A DNA stretch of 64,000 nt, from contig NC_079880.1 in assembly GCF_029227915.1 (NCBI RefSeq), positions 2,172,001 through 2,236,000 of the forward strand, in the 5' to 3' direction. A program made the translations under genes and the position numbers. A model generated the notes under the pieces. The model had not been told where the DNA came from. It saw only the letters and a list, made by a program, of their open reading frames with translations, and did not search any database. Shown piece by piece: positions 1 to 11,889 of the stretch. Position 1 is the stretch's first letter. Every line of letters starts with the position of its first letter. The stretch comes from Hydractinia symbiolongicarpus. Its lineage: Eukaryota; Cnidaria; Hydrozoa; Anthoathecata; Hydractiniidae.

Positions 1-417
1 TGGACACGGCCGTGTAGTCAAAAGTATACAAAGAAAGTACCCAGGGAGTAAACTCATTTCCCGAACGATTTTTTAAATTATTTTTTCACCACTAAAACGC
101 ATGAGAATTGTAGTTTTCAGAAATGTTTTCATTTTTGATGAGACGCTTAATGAAAGTGGTTTAATCGCCGGCAAACGAAAATCCGCGATTTCCCGTAAAT
201 CCCGGACTTGGCCGGTATAGTCGAATGTATACAAAGAAAGTACCCTGTGAGTAAACTCATTTCCAAAACGATTTTTTAAATTATCTTTTCACCACTAAAA
301 CGCATGAGACTTGTAGTTTTCAAAAATGTTTTTATTTTTGATGAGACGCTGAATAAAAGAAGTTTAATCGCCGGCAAACGAAAACCCGCCATTTCCCGTA
401 AACCCCGGACTCGGTCC

Positions 418-620
418 GTATAGTCGAATGTATACAAAGAAAGTACCCTGTGAGTAAACTCATTTCCCGAACGAATTTTTAAATTATTTTTTCACCACTA
501 AAACGCATGAGACTTGTAGTTTTCAAAAATGTTTTCATTTTTGATGAGACGATGAATAAAAGAAGTTTAATCGCCGGCAAACGAAAACCTGCGATTTCCC
601 GTAAATCCCGGACGCGGCCC
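418..620. repeat. Representative 203-bp satellite monomer
   Basis: This copy illustrates the monomer layout. GTATAC lies at 430-435, the AT-rich stretch at about 471-492, CATGAGACTTGTAGT at about 506-520, a perfect dyad at 523-544, the GACG(C)TGAATAAAAG segment at about 548-562, and GCCGGC at 573-578, followed by a GC-rich end to 620. The neighbouring copy at 621-823 was counted by hand: 75 G+C of 203 (37%) and 12 CpG, against about 7 expected from its base composition. The start point is a convention, because a tandem array has no natural first base. Confidence 0.93.
523..544. other. Hairpin-capable dyad inside the monomer (representative copy)
   Basis: The arms TCAAAAATG (523-531) and CATTTTTGA (536-544) are perfect reverse complements separated by TTTT, so a 9-bp stem with a 4-nt loop could form as a cruciform or hairpin. 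The element recurs once per monomer. In the subtype with TTAAAAATG the perfect core is 7 bp. In the subtype with AAAAATATTTT the loop-closing pair is lost, but a 10-bp palindrome AAAATATTTT appears instead. Dyad symmetry has been proposed as a feature of centromeric DNA that lacks CENP-B boxes. A role here is inference only. Confidence 0.8.
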
Positions 621-880
621 GTATAGTCAAAAGTATACAAAGAAAGTACCCGGGGTGTAAACTCATTTCCCGAACGATTTTTTAAATTATTATTTCACCA
701 CTAAAGCCCATGAGACTTGTAGTTTTTAAAAATGTTTTTATTTTTGATAAGACGCTGAATAAAAGAAGTTTAATTGCCGGCAAACGAAAACCCGCGATTT
801 CCCGTAAATCCCGGACTCGGCCCGTATAGTCAAAAGTATACAAAGAAAGTACCCAGGGAGTAAACTCATTTCCCGAACGA

Positions 881-898
881 TTTTTTAAATTATTTTTT
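881..898. other. Paired T6 tracts (representative copy)
   Basis: Two T6 runs at 881-886 and 893-898 have starts 12 bp apart, close to one helical turn. The stretch recurs in most monomers; in another common subtype the second run is split (TTATTATTTC). Phased A/T tracts can bend DNA and influence nucleosome position. With a repeat length of 203 bp, one nucleosome per monomer is plausible but not shown by the sequence. Confidence 0.55.
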
Positions 899-2851
899 CA
901 CCAGTAAAACGCATGAGACTTGTAGTTTTCAAAAATGTTTTCATTTTTGATGAGACGATGAATAAAAGAAGTTTAATCGCCGGCAAACGAAAACCTGCGA
1001 TTTCCCGTAAATCCCGGACGCGGCCCGTATAGTCAAAAGTATACAAAGAAAGTACCCGGGGTGTAAACTCATTTCCCGAACGATTTTTTAAATTATTATT
1101 TCACCACTAAAGCCCATGAGACTTGTAGTTTTTAAAAATGTTTTCATTTTTGATGAGACGCTGAATAAAAGAAGTTTAATCGCCGGCAAACGAAAACCCG
1201 CGATTTCCCGTAAATCCCGGACTCAGCCCGTATAGTCAAAAGTATACAAAGAAAGTACCATGGATGTAAACTCATTTCCCGAACGATTTTTTAAATTATT
1301 ATTTCACCACTAAAGCCCATGAGACTTGTAGTTTTCAGAAATGTTTTCATTTTTGATGAGACGCTTAATGAAAGTGGTTTAATCGCCGGCAAACGAAAAT
1401 CCGCGATTTCCCGTAAATCCCGGACTTGGCCGGTATAGTCGAATGTATACAAAGAAAGTACCCTGTGAGTAAACTCATTTCCAAAACGATTTTTTAAATT
1501 ATCTTTTCACCACTAAAACGCATGAGACTTGTAGTTTTCAAAAATGTTTTTATTTTTGATGAGACGCTGAATAAAAGAAGTTTAATCGCCGGCAAACGAA
1601 AACCCGCCATTTCCTGTAAACCCCGGACTCGGTCCGTATAGTCGAATGTATACAAAGAAAGTACCCTGTGAGTAAACTCATTTCCCGAACGAATTTTGAA
1701 ATTATTTTTCATCACTAAAACGCATGAGACTTGTAGTATTTAAAAATATTTTCATTTTTGATGAGACGCTGAATAAAAGAAGTTTAATCGCCGGCAAACG
1801 AAAAACCGCGACTTCCCGTAAATCCCGGACTCAGCCCGTATAGTCAAAAGTATACAAAGAAAGTACCCAGGGAGTAAACTCATTTCCCGAACGATTTTTT
1901 AAATTATTTTTTCACCACTAAAACGCATGAGACTTGTAGTTTTCAAAAATGTTTTCATTTTTGATGAGACGCTGAATAAAAGAAGTTTAATCGCCGGCAA
2001 ACGAAAACCTGCGATTTCCCGTAAATCCCGGACGCGGCCCGTATAGTCAAAAGTATACAAAGAAAGTACCCGGGGTGTAAACTCATTTCCCGAACGATTT
2101 TTTAAATTATTATTTCACCACTAAAGCCCATGAGACTTGTAGTTTTTAAAAATGTTTTCATTTTTGATGAGACGCTGAATAAAAGAAGTTTAATTGCCGG
2201 CAAACGAAAACCCGCGACTTCCCGTAAATCCCGGACTCAGCCCGTATAGTCAAAAGTATACAAAGAAAGTACCCAGGGAGTAAACTCATTTCCCGAACGA
2301 TTTTTTAAATTATTTTTTCACCACTAAAACGCATGAGACTTGTAGTTTTCAAAAATGTTTTCATTTTTGATGAGACGCTGAATAAAAGAAGTTTAATCGC
2401 CGGCAAACGAAAACCTGCGATTTCCCGTAAATGCCGGACGCGGCCCGTATAGTCAAAAGTATACAAAGAAAGTACCCGGGGTGTAAACTCATTTCACGAA
2501 CAATTTTTTTAATTATTATTTCACCACTAAAGCCCATGAGACTTGTAGTTTTTAAAAATGTTTTCATTTTTGATGAGACGCTGAATAAAAGAAGTTTAAT
2601 TGCCGGCAAACGAAAACCCGCGACTTCCCGTAAATCCCGGACTCGGCCCGTATAGTCAAAAGTATACAAAGAAAGTACCCAGGGAGTAAACTCATTTCCC
2701 GAACGATTTTTTAAATTTTTTTTTACCACTAAAACGCATGAGACTTGTAGTTTTTAAAAATGTTTTCATTTTTGATGAGACGCTGAATAAAAGAAGTTTA
2801 ATTGCCGGCAAACGAAAACCCGCGTCTTCCCGTAAATCCCGGACTCGGCCC

Positions 2852-3023
2852 TTATAGTCAAAAGTATACAAAGAAAGTACCCATGGTATAAACTCATTTC
2901 CCGAACTATTTTTTAAATTATTATTTCACCACGGCATTCATTTTTGATGAGACGCTTAATAAAAGTGGTTTAATTGCCGGCAAACGAAAACCCGCGATTT
3001 CCCGTAAATCCTGGGCTTGGCCC
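2852..3023. repeat. 172-bp truncated monomer, first copy
   Basis: The distance between successive monomer starts is 172 instead of 203. The segment between CACCAC and CATTTTTGATG is missing, so this monomer has lost CATGAGACTTGTAGT and the left arm of the hairpin. The junction reads CACCACGGCATTCATTTTTG. It is a useful landmark for the 3,620-bp unit. Confidence 0.9.
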
Positions 3024-3759
3024 GTATAGTCGAATGTATACAAAGAAAGTACCCTGTGAGTAAACTCATTTCCCAAACGATTTTTTAAATTATCTTTTCA
3101 CCACTAAAACGCTTGAGACTTGTAGTTTTCAAAAATGTTTTCATTTTTGATGAGACGCTGAATAAAAGAAGTTTAATCGCCGGCAAACGAAAACCCGCGA
3201 CTTCCCGTAAATCCCGGACTCGGCCCGTATAGTCAAAAGTATACAAAGAAAGTACCCAGGGAGTAAACTCATTTCCCGAACGATTTTTTAGATTTTTTTT
3301 CACCACTAAAACGCATGAGACTTGTAGTTTTTAAAAATGTTTTCATTTTTGATGAGACGCTGAATAAAAGAAGTTTAATTGCGGGCAAACGAAAACCCGC
3401 GTCTTCCCGTAAATCCCGGACTCGGCCCGTATAGTCAAAAGTATACAAAGAAAGTACCCAGGGAGTAAACTCATTTCCCAAACGATTTTTTAAATTATTT
3501 TTTCACCACTAAAACGCATGAGACTTGTAGTTTTCAGAAATGTTTTCATTTTTGATGAGACGCTTAATGAAAGTTGTTTAATCGCTGGCAAACGAAAACC
3601 CGCGATTTCCCGTAAATCCCGGGCTTGGCCCGTATAGTCGAATGTATACAAAGAAAGTACCTTGTGAGTAAACTCATTTCCAGAACGATTTTTTAATTTA
3701 TTTTTTCAACACTAAAACGCATGAGACTTGTAGTTTTCAAAAATGTTTTCATTTTTGAT

Positions 3760-6700
3760 GAGACGCTTAATGAAAGTGGTTTAATCGCCGGCAAACGAAA
3801 ATCCGCGATTTCCCGTAAATCCCGGACTTGGCCGGTATAGTCGAATGTATACAAAGAAAGTACCCTGTGAGTAAACTCATTTCCAAAACGATTTTTTAAA
3901 TTATCTTTTCACCACTAAAACGCATGAGACTTGTAGTTTTCAAAAATGTTTTTATTTTTGATGAGACGCTGAATAAAAGAATTTTAATCGCCGGCAAACG
4001 AAAACCCGCCATTTCCCGTAAACCCCGGACTCGGTCCGTATAGTCGAATGTATACAAAGAAAGTACCCTGTGAGTAAACTCATTTCCCGAACGAATTTTT
4101 AAATTATTTTTTCACCACTAAAACGCATGAGACTTGTAGTTTTCAAAAATGTTTTCATTTTTGATGAGACGATGAATAAAAGAAGTTTAATCGCCGGCAA
4201 ACGAAAACCTGCGATTTCCCGTAAATCCCGGACGCGGCCCGTATAGTCAAAAGTATACAAAGAAAGTACCCGGGGTGTAAACTCATTTCCCGAACGATTT
4301 TTTAAATTATTATTTCACCACTAAAGCCCATGAGACTTGTAGTTTTTAAAAATGTTTTCATTTTTGATAAGACGCTGAATAAAAGAAGTTTAATTGCCGG
4401 CAAACGAAAACCCGCGATTTCCCGTAAATCCCGGACTCGGCCCGTATAGTCAAAAGTATACAAAGAAAGTACCCAGGGAGTAAACTCATTTCCCGAACGA
4501 TTTTTTAAATTATTTTTTCACCAGTAAAACGCATGAGACTTGTAGTTTTCAAAAATGTTTTCATTTTTGATAAGACGCTGAATAAAAGAAGTTTAATCGC
4601 CGGCAAACGAAAACCTGCGATTTCCCGTAAATCCCGGACGCGGCCCGTATAGTCAAAAGTATACAAAGAAAGTACCCGGGGTGTAAACTCATTTCCCGAA
4701 CGATTTTTTAAATTATTATTTCACCACTAAAGCCCATGAGACTTGTAGTTTTTAAAAATGTTTTCATTTTTGATGAGACGCTGAATAAAAGAAGTTTAAT
4801 CGCCGGCAAACGAAAACCCGCGATTTCCCGTAAATCCCGGACTCAGCCCGTATAGTCAAAAGTATACAAAGAAAGTACCCGGGGTGTAAACTCATTTCCC
4901 GAACGATTTTTTAAATTATTATTTCACCACTAAAGCCCATGAGACTTGTAGTTTTCAGAAATGTTTTCATTTTTGATGAGACGCTTAATGAAAGTGGTTT
5001 AATCGCCGGCAAACGAAAATCCGCGATTTCCCGTAAATCCCGGACTTGGCCGGTATAGTCGAATGTATACAAAGAAAGTACCCTGTGAGTAAACTCATTT
5101 CCAAAACGATTTTTTAAATTATCTTTTCACCACTAAAACGCATGAGACTTGTAGTTTTCAAAAATGTTTTTATTTTTGATGAGACGCTGAATAAAAGAAG
5201 TTTAATCGCCGGCAAACGAAAACCCGCCATTTCCTGTAAACCCCGGACTCGGTCCGTATAGTCGAATGTATACAAAGAAAGTACCCTGTGAGTAAACTCA
5301 TTTCCCGAACGAATTTTGAAATTATTTTTCATCACTAAAACGCATGAGACTTGTAGTATTTAAAAATATTTTCATTTTTGATGAGACGCTGAATAAAAGA
5401 AGTTTAATCGCCGGCAAACGAAAAACCGCGACTTCCCGTAAATCCCGGACTCAGCCCGTATAGTCAAAAGTATACAAAGAAAGTACCCAGGGAGTAAACT
5501 CATTTCCCGAACGATTTTTTAAATTATTTTTTCACCACTAAAACGCATGAGACTTGTAGTTTTCAAAAATGTTTTCATTTTTGATGAGACGCTGAATAAA
5601 AGAAGTTTAATCGCCGGCAAACGAAAACCTGCGATTTCCCGTAAATCCCGGACGCGGCCCGTATAGTCAAAAGTATACAAAGAAAGTACCCGGGGTGTAA
5701 ACTCATTTCCCGAACGATTTTTTAAATTATTATTTCACCACTAAAGCCCATGAGACTTGTAGTTTTTAAAAATGTTTTCATTTTTGATGATACGCTGAAT
5801 AAAAGAAGTTTAATTGCCGGCAAACGAAAACCCGCGACTTCCCGTAAATCCCGGACTCAGCCCGTATAGTCAAAAGTATACAAAGAAAGTACCCAGGGAG
5901 TAAACTCATTTCCCGAACGATTTTTTAAATTATTTTTTCACCACTAAAACGCATGAGACTTGTAGTTTTCAAAAATGTTTTCATTTTTGATGAGACGCTG
6001 AATAAAAGAAGTTTAATCGCCGGCAAACGAAAACCTGCGATTTCCCGTAAATGCCGGACGCGGCCCGTATAGTCAAAAGTATACAAAGAAAGTACCCGGG
6101 GTGTAAACTCATTTCACGAACGATTTTTTTAATTATTATTTCACCACTAAAGCCCATGAGACTTGTAGTTTTTAAAAATGTTTTCATTTTTGATGAGACG
6201 CTGAATAAAAGAAGTTTAATTGCCGGCAAACGAAAACCCGCGATTTCCCGTAAATCCCGGACTCGGCCCGTATAGTCAAAAGTATACAAAGAAAGTACCC
6301 AGGGAGTAAACTCATTTCCCGAAAGATTTTTTAAATTTTTTTTCACCACTAAAACGCATGAGACTTGTAGTTTTTAAAAATGTTTTCATTTTTGATGAGA
6401 CGCTGAATAAAAGAAGTTTAATTGCCGGCAAACGAAAACCCGCGTCTTCCCGTAAATCCCGGACTCGGCCCTTATAGTCAAAAGTATACAAAGAAAGTAC
6501 CCAGGGTATAAACTCATTTCCCGAACTATTTTTTAAATTATTATTTCACCACGGGATTCATTTTTGATGAGACGCTTAATAAAAGTGGTTTAATTGCCGG
6601 CAAACGAAAACCCGCGATTTCCCGTAAATCCTGGGCTTGGCCCGTATAGTCGAATGTATACAAAGAAAGTACCCTGTGAGTAAACTCATTTCCCAAACGA

Positions 6701-7379
6701 TTTTTTAAATTATCTTTTCACCACTAAAACGCTTGAGACTTGTAGTTTTCAAAAATGTTTTCATTTTTGATGAGACGCTGAATAAAAGAAGTTTAATCGC
6801 CGGCAAACGAAAACCCGCGACTTCCCGTAAATCCCGGACTCGGCCCGTATAGTCAAAAGTATACAAAGAAAGTACCCAGGGAGTAAACTCATTTCCCGAA
6901 CGATTTTTTAGATTTTTTTTCACCACTAAAACGCATGAGACTTGTAGTTTTTAAAAATGTTTTCATTTTTGATGAGACGCTGAATAAAAGAAGTTTAATT
7001 GCGGGCAAACGAAAACCCGCGTCTTCCCGTAAATCCCGGACTCGGCCCGTATAGTCAAAAGTATACAAAGAAAGTACCCAGGGAGTAAACTCATTTCCCA
7101 AACGATTTTTTAAATTATTTTTTCACCACTAAAACGCATGAGACTTGTAGTTTTCAGAAATGTTTTCATTTTTGATGAGACGCTTAATGAAAGTTGTTTA
7201 ATCGCTGGCAAACGAAAACCCGCGATTTCCCGTAAATCCCGGGCTTGGCCCGTATAGTCGAATGTATACAAAGAAAGTACCTTGTGAGTAAACTCATTTC
7301 CAGAACGATTTTTTAATTTATTTTTTCAACACTAAAACGCATGAGACTTGTAGTTTTCAAAAATGTTTTCATTTTTGAT
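3760..7379. repeat. 3,620-bp HOR unit (18 monomers), copy B
   Basis: This is a direct tandem copy of the preceding unit. I saw only scattered differences, for example GAAGTTTAA versus GAATTTTAA near 3981, TACCATGGATG at 1257 versus TACCCGGGGTG at 4877, and GAACAATTT at 2508 versus GAACGATTT at 6128, so the copies look about 99% identical by eye. Similarity ends near 7396, where GAAAGTGG in the unit is replaced by GAAAGAGG and an ACCCGAGATT variant follows. Confidence 0.9.
6472..6643. repeat. 172-bp truncated monomer, second copy
   Basis: This is the same 31-bp loss as at 2852-3023, shifted by exactly 3,620 bp. The junction reads CACCACGGGATTCATTTTTG, differing from the first copy by one base. 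The shared junction shows that the truncation came before duplication of the 18-monomer unit. Confidence 0.9.
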
Positions 7380-7421
7380 GAGACGCTTAATGAAAGAGGT
7401 TTAATCGCCGGCAAACGAAAA

Positions 7422-9857
7422 CCCGAGATTTCCCGTAACTCCTGGGCTAGGCCCGTATAGTCAAAAGTATACAAAGATAGTACCCAGGGAGTAAACTCAT
7501 TTCCAGAACGATTTTTTAAATTATGTTTTCACCACTAAAACGCATAAGACTTGTAGTTTTTAAAAATATTTTCATTTTTGATGAGACGCTGAATAAAAGA
7601 AGTTTAATCGCCGGCAAACGAAAACCTGCGATTTCCCGTAAATCCCGGACTCGGCCTGTATAGTCAAAAGTATACAAAGAAAGTACCCAGGGTGTAAACT
7701 CATTTCCCGAACTATTTTTTAATTATTATTTTACCACTAAAACCCATGAGACTTGTAGTATTTAAAAATATTTTCATTTTTGATGAGACGCTGAATAAAA
7801 GAAGTTTAATCGCCGGCAAACGAAAACCCGCGATTTCCCGTAAATCCCGGACTCAGCCCGTATAGTCAAAAGTATACAAAGAAAGTACCCAGGAAGTAAA
7901 CTCATTTCCCGAACGATTTTTTAAATTATTTTTTCACCACTAAAACGCATGAGACTTGTAGTTTTCAAAAATGTTTTTATTTTTGATGAGACGCTGAATA
8001 AAAGAAGTTTAATCGCCGGCAAACGAAAACCTGCGATTTCCCGTAAATTCCGGACTCGGCCCGTATAGTCAAAAGTATACAAAGAAAGTACCCGGGGTGT
8101 AAACTCATTTCCCGAACGATTTTTTAAATTATTATTTCACCACTAAAGCCCATGAGACTTGTAGTTTTTAAAAATGTTTTCATTTTTGATGAGACGCTGA
8201 ATAAAAGAAGTTTAATTGCCGGCAAACGAAAACCCGCGATTTCTCGTAAATCCTGGACTCGGCCCGTATAGTCAAAAGTATACATAGAAAGTACCCAGGG
8301 AGTAAACTTATTTCCCGAACGATTTTTTAAATTAATTTTCACCACTAAAACGCATGAGACTTGTAGTTTTCAGAAATGTTTTCATTTTTGATGAGACGCT
8401 TAATGAAAGTTGTTTAATCGCCGGCAAACGAAAACCCGCGTTTTCCCGTAAATCCCGGGCTTGGCCCGTATAGTCGAATGTATACAAAGAAAGTACCTTG
8501 TGAGTAAACTCATTTCCGAAACGATTTTTTCAATTATCTTTTCACCACTAAAACGCATGAGACTTGCAGTTTTCAAAAATGTTTTCATTTTTGATGAGAA
8601 GCTTAATAAAAGAGGTTTAATCGCCGGCAAACGAAATCCCGCGATTTCCCGTAAATCCCGGGCTTGGCCCGTATAGTCGAATGTATACAAAGAAAGTACC
8701 CTGTGAGTAAACTCATTTCCAGAACGATTTTTTAATTTATTTTTTCAACACTAAAACGCATGAGACTTGTAGTTTTTAAAAATGTTTTCATTTTTGATGA
8801 GACGCTTAATGAAAGAGGTTTAATCGCCTGCAAACGAAAACCCGAGATTTCCCGTAAATCCCGGGCTTGGCCCGTATAGTCAAAAGTATACAAAGATAGT
8901 ACCCAGGGAGTAAACTCATTTCCTGAAAGCGATTTTTTAATTTATTTTTTCACCACTAAAACGCATGAGACTTGTAGTTTTGAAAAATGTTTTCATTTTT
9001 GATGAGACGCTGAATAAAAGAAGTTTAATCGCCGGCAAACGAAAACCTGCGATTTCCCGTAAATCCCGGACTCGGCCCGTATAGTCAAAAGTATACAAAG
9101 AAAGTACCCAGGGAGTAAACTAATTTCCGAAACGATTTTTTGAATTATTATTTCACCACAAAAGTCCATGAGACTTGTAGTTTTTAAAAATGTTTTCATT
9201 TTTGATGAGACGCTGAATAAAAGAAGTTTAATCGCCGGCAAACGAAAACCCGCGATTTCGCGTAAATCCTGGACTCGGCCCGTGTAGTCAAAAGTATACA
9301 AAGAAAGTACCCAGGGAGTAAACTCATTTCCCGAACGATTTTTTAAATTATTTTTTCACCACTAAAACGCATGAGACTTGTAGTTTTCAGAAATGTTTTC
9401 ATTTTTGATGAGACGCTTAATGAAAGTGGTTTAATCGCCGGCAAACGAAAACCCGCGATTTCCCGTAAATCCCGGACTGGGCCGGTATAGTCGAATGTAC
9501 ACAAAGAAAGTACCCTGTGAGTAAACTCATTTCCAAAACGATTTTTTAAATTATCTTTTCACCACTAAAACGCATGAGAATTGTAGTTTTCAAAAATGTT
9601 TATATTTTTGATGAGACGCTTAATAAAAGAAGTTTAATCGCCGGCAAACGAAAACCCGCCATTTCCCGTAAACCCCGGACTCGGTCCGTATAGTCGAATG
9701 TATACAAAGAAAGTACCCTGTGAGTAAACTCATTTCCCGAACGAATTTTTAAATTATTTTTTCACCACTAAAACGCATGAGACTTGTAGTATTTAAAATT
9801 ATTTTCATTTTTGATGAGACGCTGAATAAAAGAAGTTTAATCGCCCTCAAACGAAAA
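7422..9857. repeat. 12-monomer cycle (2,436 bp)
   Basis: The interval is bounded by two occurrences of a linked variant set (CCCGAGATTTCCCGTAA, then CCTGGGC, then AAAGATAGTACC) at 7422 and 9858, which are 2,436 bp or 12 x 203 apart. The following cycles carry the same order of variants with different numbers of monomers. The stretch near 8341-8520 matches 10576-10757 at a shift of 2,235, whereas 8701-9480 matches at 2,032. One extra whole monomer is therefore present here near 8.5-8.7 kb. Confidence 0.78.
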
Positions 9858-11889
9858 CCCGAGATTTCCCGTAAATCCTGGGCTTGGCCCGTATAGTCAA
9901 AAGTTTACACAGATAGTACCCAGGGAGTAAACTCATTTCCAGAACGATTTTTTAAATTATTTTTTCACCACTAAAACGCATAAGACTTGTAGTTTTTAAA
10001 AATGTTTTCATTTTTGATGAGACGCTGAATAAAAGAAGTTTAATCGCCGGCAAACGAAAACCCGCGACTTCCCGTAAATCCCAGACTCAGCCCGTATAGT
10101 CAAAAGTATACAAAGAAAGTACCCAGGGAGTAAACTCATTTCCCGAACGATTTTTTAAATTATTTTTTCACCACTAAAACGCATGGGACGTGTAGTTTTC
10201 AAAAATGTTTTCATTTTTAATGAGACGCTGAATAAAAGAAGTTTAATCGCCGGCAAACGAAAACCTGCGATTTCCCGTAAATTCCGGACTTGGCCCGTAT
10301 AGTCAAAAGTATACAAAGAAAGTACCCGGGGTGTAAACTCATTTCCCGAACGATTTTTTTAATTATTATTTCACCACTAAAGCCCATGAGACTTGTAGTT
10401 TTTAAAAATGTTTCCATTTTTGATGAGACGCTGAATAAAAGAAGTTTAATTGCCGGCAAACGAAAACCCTTGACTTCCCGTAAATCCTGGACTCGGCCCG
10501 TATAGTCAAAAGTATACATAGAAAGTACCCAGGGAGTAAACTCATTTCCCGAACGAATTTTTAAATTATTTTTTCACCACTAAAACGCATGAGACTTGTA
10601 GTTTTCAGAAATGTTTTCATTTTTGATGAGACGCTTAATGAAAGTTGTTTAATCGTCGGCAAACGAAAACCCGCGATTTCCCGTAAATCCCGGGCTTGGC
10701 CCGTATAGTCGAATGTATACAAAGAAAGTACCTTGTGAGTAAACTCATTTCCGAAACGATTTTTTAATTTATTTTTTCAACACTAAAACGCATGAGACTT
10801 GTAGTTTTTAAAAATGTTTTCATTTTTGATGAGACGCTTAATGAAAGAGGTTTAATCGCCTGCAAACGAAAACCCGAGATTTCCCGTAAATCCCGGGCTT
10901 GGCCCGTATAGTCAAAAGTATACAAAGATAGTACCCAGGGAGTAAACTCATTTCCTGAAAGCGATTTTTTAATTTATTTTTTCACCACTAAAACGCATGA
11001 GACTTGTAGTTTTCAAAAATGTTTTCATTTTTGATGAGACGCTGAATAAAAGAAGTTTAATCGCAGGCAAACGAAAACCTGCGATTTCCCGTAAATCCCG
11101 GACTCGGCCCGTATAGTCAAAAGTATACAAAGAAAGTACCCAGGGAGTAAACTAATTTCCGAAACGATTTTTTGAATTATTATTTCACCACAAAAGCCCA
11201 TGAGACTTGTAGTTTTTAAAAATGTTTTCATTTTTGATGAGACGCTGAATAAAAGAAGTTAAATCGCCGGCAAACGAAAACCCGCGATTTCGCGTAAATC
11301 CTGGACTCGGCCCGTGTAGTCAAAAGTATACAAAGAAAGTACCCAGGGAGTAAACTCATTTCCCGAACGATTTTTTAAATTATTTTTTCACCACTAAAAC
11401 GCATGAGACTTGTAGTTTTCAGAAATGTTTTCATTTTTGATGAGACGCTTAATGAAAGTGGTTTAATCGCCGGCAAACGAAAACCCGCGATTTCCCGTAA
11501 ATCCCGGACTGGGCCGGTATAGTCGAATGTATACAAAGAAAGTACCCTGTGAGTAAACTCATTTCTAAAACGATTTTTTAAATTATCTTTTAACCACTAA
11601 AACGCATGAGAATTGTAGTTTTCAAAAATGTTTATATTTTTGATGAGACGCTTAATAAAAGAAGTTTAATCGCCGGCAAACGAAAACCCGCCATTTCCCG
11701 TAAACCTCAGACTCGGTCCGTATAGTCGAATGTATACAAAGAAAGTACCCTTTGAGTAAACTCATTTCCCGAACGAATTTTTAAATTATTTTTTCACCAC
11801 TAAAACGCATGAGACTTGTAGTATTTAAAAATATTTTCATTTTTGATGAGACGCTGAATAAAAGAAGTTTAATCGCCCTCAAACGAAAA
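9858..11889. repeat. 10-monomer cycle (2,032 bp)
   Basis: This is the next cycle bounded by the same linked variants (9858 and 11890). The region 10733-11512 matches 8701-9480 at a shift of 2,032, including the unusual TAATTTCCGAAACG with TTTTTTGAATT (9121 and 11153), CGATTTCGCGTAAATCC and GGACTGGGCCGG. Confidence 0.78.

Larger units (their letters stand above)
140..3759. repeat. 3,620-bp HOR unit (18 monomers), copy A
   Basis: This segment recurs at an exact shift of 3,620 bp. Its length equals 18 monomers, one of which is shortened to 172 bp. Diagnostic variants that recur at the same offset include the GGACTTGGCCGG end near 204-215, the CATCACTAAAA and GTAGTATTTAAAAATATT variants near 1709-1750, and the truncated monomer at 2852-3023. 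Sequence before about 120 does not match the copy at 3.6 kb, so the left edge lies near 120-140, inside a GCTTAATGAAAG segment. Confidence 0.9.

Noticed and set aside
2361-2729. Open reading frames of 60-131 codons, mostly on the minus strand, once per monomer (also 5981-6349, 35743-36084, 46852-47247)
   Set aside because: They are the same stretch of satellite read over and over. 203 is not a multiple of 3, so the frame changes in each monomer. The longer ones arise where small indels or a missing stop join two monomers. They recur with monomer periodicity, overlap frames on the other strand, and resemble no protein family I know.
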